Below are positions 34,365 to 43,315 of a stretch of DNA of 64,000 nucleotides, in pieces. The stretch is from Candidatus Limnocylindrales bacterium (lineage in GTDB: Bacteria > Moduliflexota > Moduliflexia > Moduliflexales > JAUQPW01): positions 62,001-126,000 of the forward strand of contig DATMBG010000043.1 of assembly GCA_035559535.1 (NCBI GenBank), read 5' to 3'. Each line of letters starts with the position of its first letter. Position 1 is the first letter of the stretch. The notes under the pieces are model-generated. The model did not search any database. It was given only the letters and a program-made list of their open reading frames with translations, and was not told where the DNA came from. The position numbers and the translations under genes were made by a program.

Positions 34365-34649
34365 ATGCCGCGGAATTCTAGACCTTACAGATTTCTTTTA
34401 ATAGTAGCTATTTTGCTATTTTCCGTGGGATACCTGTGGTGCTTTCTAAATCCCCATGAATGGAGAGATATAGAGCATAATGATTCTTCTAACTTAGGAA
34501 ACGGCTTCTGTTTTCATTTTTATTATCAGCATCTTCATCTGATGGTCCCCGGAGTATTGGTTTTTATAGTAGTACTTTCTACGATCTCGCTTCCAACCCC
34601 TGGCGAAATCCTTCCCGGTTTTACCTATCCTCTCATCCAGCCACCTTGA
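34365..34649 (+). CDS. two-TM small membrane protein (metal-efflux-associated family)
   Basis: 94 residues. TM1 is FLLIVAILLFSVGYLWCFLN, a loop HEWRDIEHNDSSNLGNGFCF, a second segment VLVFIVVLSTIS, and the tail GEILPGFTYPLIQPP. It is clearly related to the protein at 9362 (shared YLWCF-NP-E, EHNDS/QHNDS, FCFHFY, PGFT-PLI-PP). A sigma-70-like promoter lies upstream and an orphan CzcC-type channel gene downstream, again next to an efflux gene. No ribosome site is seen, so translation may be weak. Function unknown. Confidence 0.7.
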   Translation: MPRNSRPYRFLLIVAILLFSVGYLWCFLNPHEWRDIEHNDSSNLGNGFCFHFYYQHLHLMVPGVLVFIVVLSTISLPTPGEILPGFTYPLIQPP

Positions 34650-34939
34650 TCCCTTTGAGGGGAGATACTTATCCCATTTACCAGGGTCCAAAGCCTTCGA
34701 AGAATTAAAATAGAAGTAGTTGTTTTATAACAATCTTCCTGTTTAAAATTAAAAGTCTTTCTACAAAAGAAAGTTACGCTTATTTGCTGTGAAACTATAA
34801 CCTGAAGGGTTGGGAACCCTACCTAGGGTTGGTCTTTAATTGTTTTTTCATAAAAGCACAAAGAGCTCTGTCCTGAATTTTGGAAAGGGAACCCGGATGC
34901 TAATTCCCCGGTATTCCTTCGACTAAATCAGTACAAAGC

Positions 34940-36292
34940 TTGGCGTGTGAACCCTATCTTGTGAAGCGTGTTAAACCCTTTTTTTCAATCTTATTCTCTG
35001 TACTGGTGAGTCTGAACGGTTTGTTGAACGATCCATTACAGGTAATGGGTCAGGAGGTTCCTAAACTCAATCCCACTAAGTCTTATACTTTAGATGAACT
35101 TTTGACCTTTACCATGGAGCATAATCCGGAAATATTGGCAGCTAAGGCAGAAATCGATATAGCCAGGGGAGAGTTGATAACCTCGGGACTCCTTCCCAAT
35201 CCAAGAATTGAGTTTACGGGAAGAAATCAGCGTATTCCGGATGGAGATTTGTCCGGGTTTAATTATGATGTGAACTTAAGCCAGGAAATTCCCCTGGGTG
35301 GGAAAATAGGACATCGCAAACGGGTGGCCCAATTAAAACTGGAAAAAGCCCATTTAGATTTTCAGAATGTGGTTCGGCTAAAAACGGCCGAGGTCAAAAA
35401 AGCTTTTTATGCCGTGTTATTTAATCAAAGGCGACAGGAGTTAATAAAGGAAGTCCTGGAGGTTAACAGGATTATTTTAGATATTGCTAACAAACGCTAT
35501 AAAGCCGGAGATATCCCTCTCATGGGAGTCAATCTGGCCTCTATTGAATTACAGAGGACAACTACGGAAAGTCTAAACCTTCAAAATGAGCTCAGTCAGG
35601 CGAATTCCGAGCTTTTAATGGCTCTGGGGGTTATCCTGGATTCCGGGGGGCCTTCCGGGGTGGAGGGTCTCAAAGTGGAAGGGACCCTCTCTAAGGAAGA
35701 GATTCAGTTTAATCTGACCGAATTAATCCAATTTGCTCTGGCCAATCGGCCGGATTATAAAAGTCTTCAAGTAGCCGTAAAAGCAGCAGAGGCCGATATT
35801 TCCCTGGCCCGGGCAGAAGGAGTTCCGGATATCGAGGTTGGGGGCACTTTTGAGCGAGAGTTAGGAAATGAGCGCCGTATAGGGGGGTTTGTTTCTATTC
35901 CTCTTCCTCTCTTTAACCGGAATCAGGGGGAGATTGCTAAGTCTCTGAGCCGCAAGGATCAGGTAAGCCTGGAATTGGCAGCTTTGAAAAATAGGATCGA
36001 GCAAGAGGTACGAATCGGATTTGCCAAGGTTGAAACCGGTAAGAAAAATCTGGATGTGTTTCAGCGAGGTCTTATCCAACTGGTCCGAGAAAATCTGGAG
36101 TTAAACCGGAAAGCTTTCCAGGCAGGGGAGATTGAATTTCTGGAAGTTGCTCGGGCAGAAGAAGACTTCATTCGAACAAATACCCTCTTTTTAGAAGCCC
36201 TCTATAACTATAATCTGGCTTTGATCGAGCTGGAAACGGCTATGGGAAGTCAATTTACCAGGGCTTTGAGGGGTACCGAAGAGAAGAAATAA
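34940..36292 (+). CDS. outer-membrane efflux channel (CzcC/TolC-like), stand-alone
   Basis: 450 residues if the TTG at 34940 is used; GTG at 34961 (VKRVKPFFS) is an alternative, and no strong ribosome site is seen. A signal segment FFSILFSVLVSLNGLLN is followed by the TolC family repeats: YTLDELLTFTMEHNPEILAAK, SGLLPNPRIEFTGRNQR, then GGFVSIPLPLFNRNQGEIAK in the second half. No pump or adaptor lies beside it. It may serve the second pump at 56153, which lacks its own channel gene. The preceding small membrane gene is probably in the same transcript. Confidence 0.85.
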   Translation: MACEPYLVKRVKPFFSILFSVLVSLNGLLNDPLQVMGQEVPKLNPTKSYTLDELLTFTMEHNPEILAAKAEIDIARGELITSGLLPNPRIEFTGRNQRIPDGDLSGFNYDVNLSQEIPLGGKIGHRKRVAQLKLEKAHLDFQNVVRLKTAEVKKAFYAVLFNQRRQELIKEVLEVNRIILDIANKRYKAGDIPLMGVNLASIELQRTTTESLNLQNELSQANSELLMALGVILDSGGPSGVEGLKVEGTLSKEEIQFNLTELIQFALANRPDYKSLQVAVKAAEADISLARAEGVPDIEVGGTFERELGNERRIGGFVSIPLPLFNRNQGEIAKSLSRKDQVSLELAALKNRIEQEVRIGFAKVETGKKNLDVFQRGLIQLVRENLELNRKAFQAGEIEFLEVARAEEDFIRTNTLFLEALYNYNLALIELETAMGSQFTRALRGTEEKK

Positions 36293-36388
36293 GGATCAAG
36301 AACCAGGTTTATTCCAGCTGGCTTGATGTGTAGAGGGTAAACTCTTTCTTCCCTTCCATTCAGCCTGAGATGGCTTCGTGTTTCTTTG

Positions 36389-37996
36389 CTATTTGACTTT
36401 GTCAGGCAGGACATTCCGCTCTGCTAATTTTACCAGTTCGAGTTCTTCTTCTTTTTCTTCTGCTTCTCGCTGTCTTTTCCATTCCTGACGGTATCTTTCG
36501 GTGATTGTAACCGTTAATTCGTGCTGACGCTCCGCGGAAATTCCTGCCCCGGTAGAATTCAGGATAAAATTGGCTTCTCCAATATTCTGAATCATTCGTA
36601 ATATCAGGTCGTTAAAGGTACAGTAACTCACTCCCTGGACTTCATAGTCGGTTTCTCTATAAAGACTTATAAAGTCGTACTTTTCACCCAAGGTTTTATA
36701 ATCTGCAATGGCCTTATCCAGAAGTTCCAGGGCTTTTATATAATCGGTATTGGTCCGAATGATCTGAATCTCCTTCTCCGATAATTCCTGCTGTTCCAGC
36801 TCCTTTAAAGTCTTCTCGGCGGATTTAAGGACTCCGATAGGATATTTATTTAATTCTTCTAAAGTGAGTGAGGAAAGGGTTTCAAAAAGTCCATAAAAGG
36901 ACAATCGAATTAAAGCCAGGGCTTTTTGGGTTAAAGTTAAAGTCTCAAAGTGCTTCATTTCTTCCTGAATTTCCCGCTCACCCGGGGTTATTTTTACTTC
37001 CAGGGGCGAATCTGCAGGTTCTTGCTTTTCAATTCTCAGGCTCCGGATTTTTTCGGCTTCGGCAATGGTAAAACTTATTAAAATGTCGTACAGATCTAAA
37101 ATCGACTCTGAAGGTTTAGAAATCTCGATCAGTAACTCGGCCAGTTTCCTGTTATGGCGGATAATGGTGAGGGGATATTTTTCCGCTATAGCCTCGGGGA
37201 TGAGATTGGAGAAACGCTCGATAATTTCATGGGCAAACTCTGCTTCCAGGCCACTTATATTTGTTTCAATAAGATTTAAGATCTGTCTATATTGAGACTT
37301 ATCAAAAGTCTCCACGGATTCAAGGGCTCGAACGGCCAAAGCCTCCAGAATTTTGATCAGAGTTCCTTTGAGCTGCTGAATCTGTTGAGGTTTAACGGTA
37401 ATGTGGGTCTTCGTCATCAAGAGAGCGTCTTCCAGAAATCTTTTATATTGTTCTAATTCCTGTTGGGGGAATTTAGTCTTATTTTTCGCAATTTCTTCAT
37501 AGGTGGTGGAATAAAGTTCTTTGTAAATGCTCAAAGCCTCGTTAAATCGAAATTTTAAAACCTTCACCAGTTTTTGAAGAACTTCATTGTACTCTGTTTC
37601 CTCCATCTCCGGAGAAATTCCAACGTCTTTCATAAGATCCACATGGTGAAGGATATCCGACGTAGGGGCCGTTTCCAGGAAGTATTTACTATTTAAGGGG
37701 GATTCCTTCCCTAATACCTGTTGAATGAAGCCCTTTACATAATCAACCCGGGTGGTAATCAGACCGGACAGACGCTTAAGGATTTTATCGTACGTATTAT
37801 ACGACTCACTCTGGGAGGAGACAGATTCGACGGCTTCACTGAGGATTTTCTTCAATTTTTCTAATCTTGATAATGGATAAGCGTTACAATCCAGCGTATA
37901 TTCGGTTATATCAGGTATTTTTTTAAAATACTCTACGATGTCCTCTGCAGGGAGCTGTTCTAATTTTTCCCTATCGGATAAAGAAAATACTTGCAT
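36389..37996 (-). CDS. unrecognised 535-residue helical protein behind an NtrC-type regulator
   Basis: 535 residues with no signal peptide or membrane segment. It is almost entirely charged amphipathic helix: repeated LEKLKKIL, EVLQKLVKVLKFRFNEAL, EEIAKNKTKFPQQELEQYKR, and a Glu/Lys-rich C-terminus (REAEEKEEELELVKLAERN). Only a few cysteines. Its ATG follows the regulator's stop codon after two bases, so the two are co-translated. I recognise no domain. Possibilities are a scaffold or an effector of the two-component system; neither is supported by a motif. Confidence 0.75.
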   Translation of the reverse strand: MQVFSLSDREKLEQLPAEDIVEYFKKIPDITEYTLDCNAYPLSRLEKLKKILSEAVESVSSQSESYNTYDKILKRLSGLITTRVDYVKGFIQQVLGKESPLNSKYFLETAPTSDILHHVDLMKDVGISPEMEETEYNEVLQKLVKVLKFRFNEALSIYKELYSTTYEEIAKNKTKFPQQELEQYKRFLEDALLMTKTHITVKPQQIQQLKGTLIKILEALAVRALESVETFDKSQYRQILNLIETNISGLEAEFAHEIIERFSNLIPEAIAEKYPLTIIRHNRKLAELLIEISKPSESILDLYDILISFTIAEAEKIRSLRIEKQEPADSPLEVKITPGEREIQEEMKHFETLTLTQKALALIRLSFYGLFETLSSLTLEELNKYPIGVLKSAEKTLKELEQQELSEKEIQIIRTNTDYIKALELLDKAIADYKTLGEKYDFISLYRETDYEVQGVSYCTFNDLILRMIQNIGEANFILNSTGAGISAERQHELTVTITERYRQEWKRQREAEEKEEELELVKLAERNVLPDKVK

Positions 37997-37998
37997 GG

Positions 37999-39525
37999 CT
38001 AGTTATTCCATTCTTTTTCCCTTAGCTCATATTCCTTCATTTTAGTTTGAAGGCTCTTTCTACTGATGCCCAATTTTTTAGCTGCCCGGGTCACATTTCC
38101 TCGGGTTTCTTGAAGCGCTTTAATAATTAAATTTCTCTCCACTTGAGCAGTAGCCTGTTTAACAGCTTCTTTTAGACTCAGATCTGATTTTAAATCGGAG
38201 CCACCCTCCCTTGAACCGGTAATCTGGCCTTCTGAAGTAGAATTGGGAGGGGAACCGGTTCCCACCAACTCTCCGGACTGAGGTGCAGATATAGATTTCA
38301 AATCAGGTTCTACTCTGCCGGGTAATTCAGTTGAAATATTATATGCAACTCTTGTACTCACCAGGCTTCTCAGTTCCTCCGGTAAATCTTTCAAGGTAAT
38401 AAAATCAGAATCTAAAAGCAAAACAGTTCGTTCGATGACATTTTCCAGTTCTCGAATATTCCCCGGCCAGTTATATTCCATCAAAGCGGCCTTAGCTTCT
38501 TCGCTGATACCCTGTACGCTCTTATTCAGACGTTTATTGTATTTGGCAATAAAGTGGTGAATGAGGAGGGGGATATCTTCTTTTCGTTCCCGCAAAGGGG
38601 GTACTTTAATGGGAATTACATTGAGTCGATAAAATAAATCTTCTCGAAAATTTCCTTCCCTGACCTCTTTTTGTAAATCTCGGTTTGTGGCCGCGATGAG
38701 GCGCACATCCACCTTTAAGGTCTTAATTCCCCCCACCCTTTCAAATTCTTGTTCTTGAAGAACTCGCAGAAGTTTTACCTGCACTTCCCTTTTGATCTCG
38801 GCAATTTCATCCAAAAAAAGTGTACCGGTGTGGGCCAGCTCGAATCGACCGGGTTTACTTCCCACAGCCCCTGTGAAAGCTCCTTTCTCATAACCGAAAA
38901 GCTCACTCTCTACCAGGTTTTCGGGGATGGCAGCACAATTCACTTTGATAAAAGGCCTTCCTTTTCTGAAACTTCTTTCATGGAGAACCCGGGCAATCAA
39001 TTCTTTTCCTGTACCACTTTCACCGGTAATCAGAACGGTTGAAGGACTATCCCATATCTTTTCAAGAATTTTGTAAATTTCTTTCATAACCGGGCTATCC
39101 CCAATAATTCCAAACCGTTCCTGATACTCAAATTCAGGGAGAATATCCTTCTGGTTGAGTTCCTGGGTCTTAACTGCCTTATAAACAATGGTTCTCATCT
39201 CATCCTGCTCAAAGGGTTTTGTGATATAATCGAAGGCTCCTTTTTTCATGGCATCTACAGCCGTCTCAATGGTTCCATGTGCCGTAATAATAATGACAGG
39301 GAGACCGGGATGATCTTTTAAGATGTGCTCCATAAGAACAAGTCCATCCATTCCCGGCATCAATAAATCCGTGATGACTGCATGACAGATATTCCCTTTT
39401 AGCCAGGCGAGGGCACTTTCCCCATCCACGGCCTCGGCGACCTCATAACCCTCTTTGGTTAATAAGGCCTCTAAAATCCGACGCATGTTTTTTTCGTCAT
39501 CTACGATAAGGATCCTTTTTTTCAA
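37999..39525 (-). CDS. sigma-54-dependent response regulator (NtrC family)
   Basis: 508 residues. The receiver domain has the DDE pocket and phospho-acceptor in [12 protein letters not shown]. The AAA+ domain has [15 protein letters not shown] (Walker A), [13 protein letters not shown] (sigma-54 contact loop) and [11 protein letters not shown]. The C-terminal Fis-type helix-turn-helix is [21 protein letters not shown] Ser/Gly/Pro-rich linker of about 55 residues sits between AAA+ and HTH, and its DNA includes a perfect GGGAACCGGTTCCC palindrome (38250-38263). It activates sigma-54 promoters when phosphorylated, most likely by the kinase encoded just upstream. Targets unknown. Confidence 0.93.
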   Translation of the reverse strand: MKKRILIVDDEKNMRRILEALLTKEGYEVAEAVDGESALAWLKGNICHAVITDLLMPGMDGLVLMEHILKDHPGLPVIIITAHGTIETAVDAMKKGAFDYITKPFEQDEMRTIVYKAVKTQELNQKDILPEFEYQERFGIIGDSPVMKEIYKILEKIWDSPSTVLITGESGTGKELIARVLHERSFRKGRPFIKVNCAAIPENLVESELFGYEKGAFTGAVGSKPGRFELAHTGTLFLDEIAEIKREVQVKLLRVLQEQEFERVGGIKTLKVDVRLIAATNRDLQKEVREGNFREDLFYRLNVIPIKVPPLRERKEDIPLLIHHFIAKYNKRLNKSVQGISEEAKAALMEYNWPGNIRELENVIERTVLLLDSDFITLKDLPEELRSLVSTRVAYNISTELPGRVEPDLKSISAPQSGELVGTGSPPNSTSEGQITGSREGGSDLKSDLSLKEAVKQATAQVERNLIIKALQETRGNVTRAAKKLGISRKSLQTKMKEYELREKEWNN

Positions 39526-39540
39526 GGGCTCTTTATGGGT

Positions 39541-39652
39541 AGTGAAGGGTGAAAAGGGGCTCTTTATCCTTATCTTACCCCTTCACTCTCTCACTCCCGC
39601 GTAACTACCTTCCTGGGCTCCCTCACTACCTTATCACTTTACCCCCTCATTG
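39541..39652. repeat. octad array, 14 words, between kinase and regulator genes
   Basis: Short purine start (AGTGAAGG, GTGAAAAG), then pyrimidine-rich 8-base words (TCTTACCC, CTTCACTC, TCTCACTC, CTACCTTC, CCTCACTA, CTTTACCC ...) reaching the kinase stop codon region. Confidence 0.65.
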
Positions 39653-41752
39653 AACAGGTAATTTTACCACAAATTGACTTCCCTTACCGATTTGACTGCT
39701 AACTTCAATGGCCCCGCCATGTCCTTCGATAATACGATGGCAAATGGCCAGGCCAAGCCCTGTTCCCTCTTTTTTGGTGGTAAAAAATGGATTAAACAAT
39801 TTATCTATATGATCTGCAGGAATTCCAACCCCGGTGTCTATAAATTTTATACTTAAATACGTTCCGGTTTTATCGGGATCATTCTCCAGAGTCGTAGAAA
39901 CAACTAAACTTCCACCTTCCGGCATGGCCTGGATGGCATTTAAAAAAAGGTTTAAAAAAACCTGTCGAAGTTGTTCTGCATCGGCATGGATCAAAGGTAA
40001 ATTTTCTTCAAAGTCCAGGATTACTTTTATCTGTTCGGGAATCCCCTCGGCTTTAATCAAAGCATAGGTTTTCTCCAGGATCTTATTGATTTCACAAAGG
40101 GTGATATTTTTCTTGAAGGGACGTGCATAATCCAGGAACTGAGAAACTACATGATTCAATCGATCGACCTCTTCAATAATAATACTTAAAAACTCTTTTC
40201 TTTCCTCTATGGAAGGTTCTACTTGAAGATATTGGGCTGCACCTTTAATAGCTCCCAGGGGGTTTCTTATTTCATGGGCCAGACCCGTAGCCATCTCTCC
40301 TAAGGCCGCTAAACGATCTTTCCTTTTCATGGTTTCGTAGATTTTGTAATTCTCAATAATGATAGCCGCCTGATTGGCAACGGTCATAAGCAAGGCAATC
40401 TCGTGACTGGAGTAAGCCTCTTCAGAACCTGCGTCTTTAAGGTTCCAGAGTCCCAGGACCCTGTCTTGTCTACACATCAGAGGGATGCAAACCTGGGCTT
40501 CCATTTTCTTCAACAACTCACAAATGGACTTAATAACAGCCGGAGAAGGGAGGGAGGGAGTGGAGGAACGAGTCAAAGAAGATGGGTTGTTGGTATATCC
40601 TTTTCCCCCCTCTTCTCCTCTCCCGTTCTCCATCTCGTAAGTTCTCAACTCCCGTTCCAGTTCTTCCAGAATCAAGGCACCTCTTTTCTCCTTGATATAC
40701 TCGGTGAGAACTTTAGTCTCAAGGAATTTGGGAATTCTCTCCCGATGATCGCCGATTGCTTCTACCAGCTTAAACAGATCCTCCCGTTCATCCAAAACGT
40801 AAACCGATGCATGGGTTATACGGGGAAACTCTTTAATCGTGCTGATAATCAGGCTAAAGAGTTCATCCACCGTTAAAACCCGGGCCATTTTTCGACTCAA
40901 GGTATTCAAAATATTTTGGAGATTATAACTTTCCCTGAGAAAAATACGATTTGCCCGGTCCTGGACTTTCAATTTAATCGGTTCGTAAAGAAGTAAAATC
41001 AGTAAAGAGGCAATAAAAGTGTTAAAGATAGCAAGTCCCGGCTTGTTCCCAATCCATAACACCAGAGCTCCATAGATACCTCCAGTTATAGAAGCCAGGG
41101 TAACAAGCACGATTCCCCTTCCGATGATTTCGTGGAGATCCAGTAATCGATACTTTACAATAGATTGAGAGATAAAATACATATAAACCATAACGGCCAG
41201 GTTTCCCAACTGGGGAAAGTCAATTCCTATTCCCGGTAAAAAATCTGTGATTCCGGCAGTTGTGGCAATAACTCCACCGATTATCATGTATTTGAGCTTA
41301 GCCCTTTCTGTAGTTGATTCTGTTTCAGAATACCGTTTATAGATCAAATACAGGCAAAGATAAAGAACCGGAAAGAAATAACAAACCGTTATGATACTCC
41401 ACTCTCGCATGAAAAAGAAGGGAGTCAGAACGGTTATGAAGAGACCGATACTGATTCCGTAGGTATATCTTAAAAGTCTCCATTTTATGGGATTTCGAGC
41501 CGAAAGAAATACAAGGGTAAAGTGAAGCGCGCTGGGAGGAATAAAAAGAGAACCGAGAAAAAGAATCCGGTACCAGAAATCACTTTGGGTGAGCTTATAA
41601 AGGAAAAATCCTAGATTCCAGACAAAAATATTAAAGCTGAGATAGGAGAAAGTTCGGTGAAGTTGGTTCTTTCGATCCTTAAGGATAAAGTAAACAGCAA
41701 AGCAGAGATTTACGATAGCTGCGATGAGAGCGCTCTGGACTTGAAAAGTCAT
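39647..41752 (-). CDS. sensor histidine kinase with 7TM N-terminus and GAF domain
   Basis: About 701 residues from ATG 41752 (MTFQVQSALIAA); upstream codons come from a repeat array. Order: seven to eight N-terminal membrane helices (7TM-type sensor), a GAF domain, then HisKA with GEMATGLAHEIRNPLGAIKG (phospho-acceptor His), the N-box FLNLFLNAIQAMPEGG, G1 FIDTGVGIP, and GTGLGLAICHRIIEGHGG. The GAF part carries an in-frame 32-residue low-complexity insert encoded by twelve 8-base words (40542-40637). It presumably phosphorylates the downstream NtrC-type regulator. Signal unknown. Gene order suggests a link with the phenylacetate-CoA ligase upstream. Confidence 0.9.
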   Translation of the reverse strand: MTFQVQSALIAAIVNLCFAVYFILKDRKNQLHRTFSYLSFNIFVWNLGFFLYKLTQSDFWYRILFLGSLFIPPSALHFTLVFLSARNPIKWRLLRYTYGISIGLFITVLTPFFFMREWSIITVCYFFPVLYLCLYLIYKRYSETESTTERAKLKYMIIGGVIATTAGITDFLPGIGIDFPQLGNLAVMVYMYFISQSIVKYRLLDLHEIIGRGIVLVTLASITGGIYGALVLWIGNKPGLAIFNTFIASLLILLLYEPIKLKVQDRANRIFLRESYNLQNILNTLSRKMARVLTVDELFSLIISTIKEFPRITHASVYVLDEREDLFKLVEAIGDHRERIPKFLETKVLTEYIKEKRGALILEELERELRTYEMENGRGEEGGKGYTNNPSSLTRSSTPSLPSPAVIKSICELLKKMEAQVCIPLMCRQDRVLGLWNLKDAGSEEAYSSHEIALLMTVANQAAIIIENYKIYETMKRKDRLAALGEMATGLAHEIRNPLGAIKGAAQYLQVEPSIEERKEFLSIIIEEVDRLNHVVSQFLDYARPFKKNITLCEINKILEKTYALIKAEGIPEQIKVILDFEENLPLIHADAEQLRQVFLNLFLNAIQAMPEGGSLVVSTTLENDPDKTGTYLSIKFIDTGVGIPADHIDKLFNPFFTTKKEGTGLGLAICHRIIEGHGGAIEVSSQIGKGSQFVVKLPVQ
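40542..40637. repeat. mirrored octad array inside the kinase gene
   Basis: Twelve 8-base words (GGAGAAGG, GAGGGAGG, GAGTGGAG, GAACGAGT ... CCCCCTCT, TCTCCTCT, CCCGTTCT, CCATCTCG), 96 bases in total, hence exactly 32 codons in frame. Confidence 0.75.
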
Positions 41753-41758
41753 AGCTTT

Positions 41759-41814
41759 CAGAATCCAGAAATCAGAATTCAGGATGTAAATTTCTGGATT
41801 CTGATTTCCGGTTT
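41759..41814. repeat. mirrored heptad array between ligase and kinase genes
   Basis: CAGAATC, CAGAAAT, CAGAATT, CAGGATG | TAAATTT, CTGGATT, CTGATTT, CCGGTTT: eight words of exactly 7 bases forming a quasi-palindrome up to the ligase stop codon. Confidence 0.75.
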
Positions 41815-43205
41815 TAACGTTTATCAATAACCCTTCGCGCTTTGAACTGGGTCCGCTCTAGTTTTCCTGGCTCTATCAACTCAACTCTCGTTCGAACTCC
41901 AAGGCGGACCCGTAGCCTGGTTTCCAGGGTTTCCCGTAATCTCTCCAGTATCTGGGGATTCTCTTCAGCTTCCTTTTGGAAGCGGGGGCTATACTCGGCC
42001 TGGACGGTCAGTTCGTCCATGGTCCGTTCCCGGGTAATGAAAATACGAAACTCTTCACCAAATCCCTCGGTGGCCCTTAGTACATCCTCAATAGCACTGG
42101 GATAAATGTTTTCGCCGCGAACAATGAACATGTCATCAATCCGACCGTATATCCCTTTGGGGAGTCTGGGATACGTCCTTCCACAACTGCAGGGTTCCTG
42201 GGTCCAGGTAGATAAATCTCCGGACCAGAAGCGAATCATAGGTTGAGAAGTCCGCTCCAGGTGGGTATAGACGGGAACACCTTCTTTTCCATAGGGGACG
42301 ACCTGCCGGGTATCCGGATCGATGAGTTCTGTGTAAACAATATCCTGCCACAGGTGCATTCCCTGACGATCTGCACATTCCCCATTACTCATCCAGGGAG
42401 TCATCTCTGCCGTACTTCCCGTATCAATACAAATAGCCCCGTAAGTTTCTTCTATGAGTTTCTTGGTGGAGGGGATTCCGGCTCCGGGCTCTCCAGAAAA
42501 GAACATGATTTTCAATCCGAAGTCCCTGGGATCGTATCCGGCTTGCCGGGTTTTCTCGGCAATATATAAAGCATAGGAAGGGGTCCCATAAAAGGCAGTT
42601 GGTTTGATGTCTCGCATCCATTCAATTCCCCGTTCGGTTTGCCCGGGAACTCCGGCTCCGAAGGGAAAACAGGTCAAACCAAGTCGCTCGGCGCCAACGA
42701 GAGCCCCCCAACTTCCCAAATAAAGGCTAAAAAAAGAGCCGATAAAAACGGTATCCCCTGGTCGTAATCCCATTCCCCACATGACCCGCGCGTGGGCATT
42801 GGCAATTCGTCTCCAATCGTCCCGACTAATGGCAAAAGCCGTTGGTTTTCCCGTTGTTCCAGAAGTCCCATGGATTCTTAACACCTGCTCCCGGGGTATA
42901 CAGAGATAGGATCCAAAAGGTGGGTGCTCCATCTGATCCTTTCGAATTTCCTGCTTAGTCACTACGGGCATCTTGTGGAAATCTTCCAGAGTTTTAATAT
43001 CTCCCGGTTGAAGTCCAGCTTCATCCCATTTTTTACGATAGAAAGGAGCGTGTTGATAGGCATAGGTAATTTGAGCCTGAAGCTTTTTCAAAATGATTTT
43101 CTCCCGTTCTTCAGGATCCATGGTTTCTTCTCGTGGGAACCAATATTTCTGATGCAACTCCGGCAAATAAGTTTCATCATAAATAGGAGGCCAGTTCATA
43201 CTCAT
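41814..43205 (-). CDS. paaK: phenylacetate-CoA ligase family (AMP-forming)
   Basis: About 463 residues from ATG 43205 (MSMNWPPIYDETY; ATG 43199 also possible); the upstream frame is translated repeat DNA and is not trusted. AMP-binding motifs: LRIHGTSGTTGKPTAF, FYGTPSYALYIAEKTRQAG, and the C-terminal subdomain IYGRIDDMFIVRGENIYPSA. It activates phenylacetate or a similar aryl acid to its CoA thioester in the cytoplasm. No other paa genes are present, so the substrate is uncertain. No good ribosome site is visible, as the array at 43211-43314 occupies the leader. Confidence 0.88.
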   Translation of the reverse strand: MSMNWPPIYDETYLPELHQKYWFPREETMDPEEREKIILKKLQAQITYAYQHAPFYRKKWDEAGLQPGDIKTLEDFHKMPVVTKQEIRKDQMEHPPFGSYLCIPREQVLRIHGTSGTTGKPTAFAISRDDWRRIANAHARVMWGMGLRPGDTVFIGSFFSLYLGSWGALVGAERLGLTCFPFGAGVPGQTERGIEWMRDIKPTAFYGTPSYALYIAEKTRQAGYDPRDFGLKIMFFSGEPGAGIPSTKKLIEETYGAICIDTGSTAEMTPWMSNGECADRQGMHLWQDIVYTELIDPDTRQVVPYGKEGVPVYTHLERTSQPMIRFWSGDLSTWTQEPCSCGRTYPRLPKGIYGRIDDMFIVRGENIYPSAIEDVLRATEGFGEEFRIFITRERTMDELTVQAEYSPRFQKEAEENPQILERLRETLETRLRVRLGVRTRVELIEPGKLERTQFKARRVIDKR

Positions 43206-43210
43206 AAAAG

Positions 43211-43314
43211 AGTAGGGAAGTGTGGAAGTGTGGAAGTATGGGGGTATGGGGGTATGGAAGTATGGGTGTAAATTCTCCCATACCCCCATACTTCCACACT
43301 TCCACACCCCTCTA
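43211..43314. repeat. mirrored octad array, 13 words
   Basis: Thirteen 8-base words: AGTAGGGA, AGTGTGGA (x2), AGTATGGG, GGTATGGG, GGTATGGA, AGTATGGG | TGTAAATT | CTCCCATA, CCCCCATA, CTTCCACA (x2), CCCCTCTA. It spans from the RecG stop to the ligase start. Confidence 0.8.
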
Positions 43315-43315
43315 C

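Noticed and set aside
43211-43314. Possible CRISPR array
   Set aside because: Units are only 8 bases, degenerate and without spacers; the tract is a mirrored word array, not repeat-spacer DNA. Same for 62781-62924.
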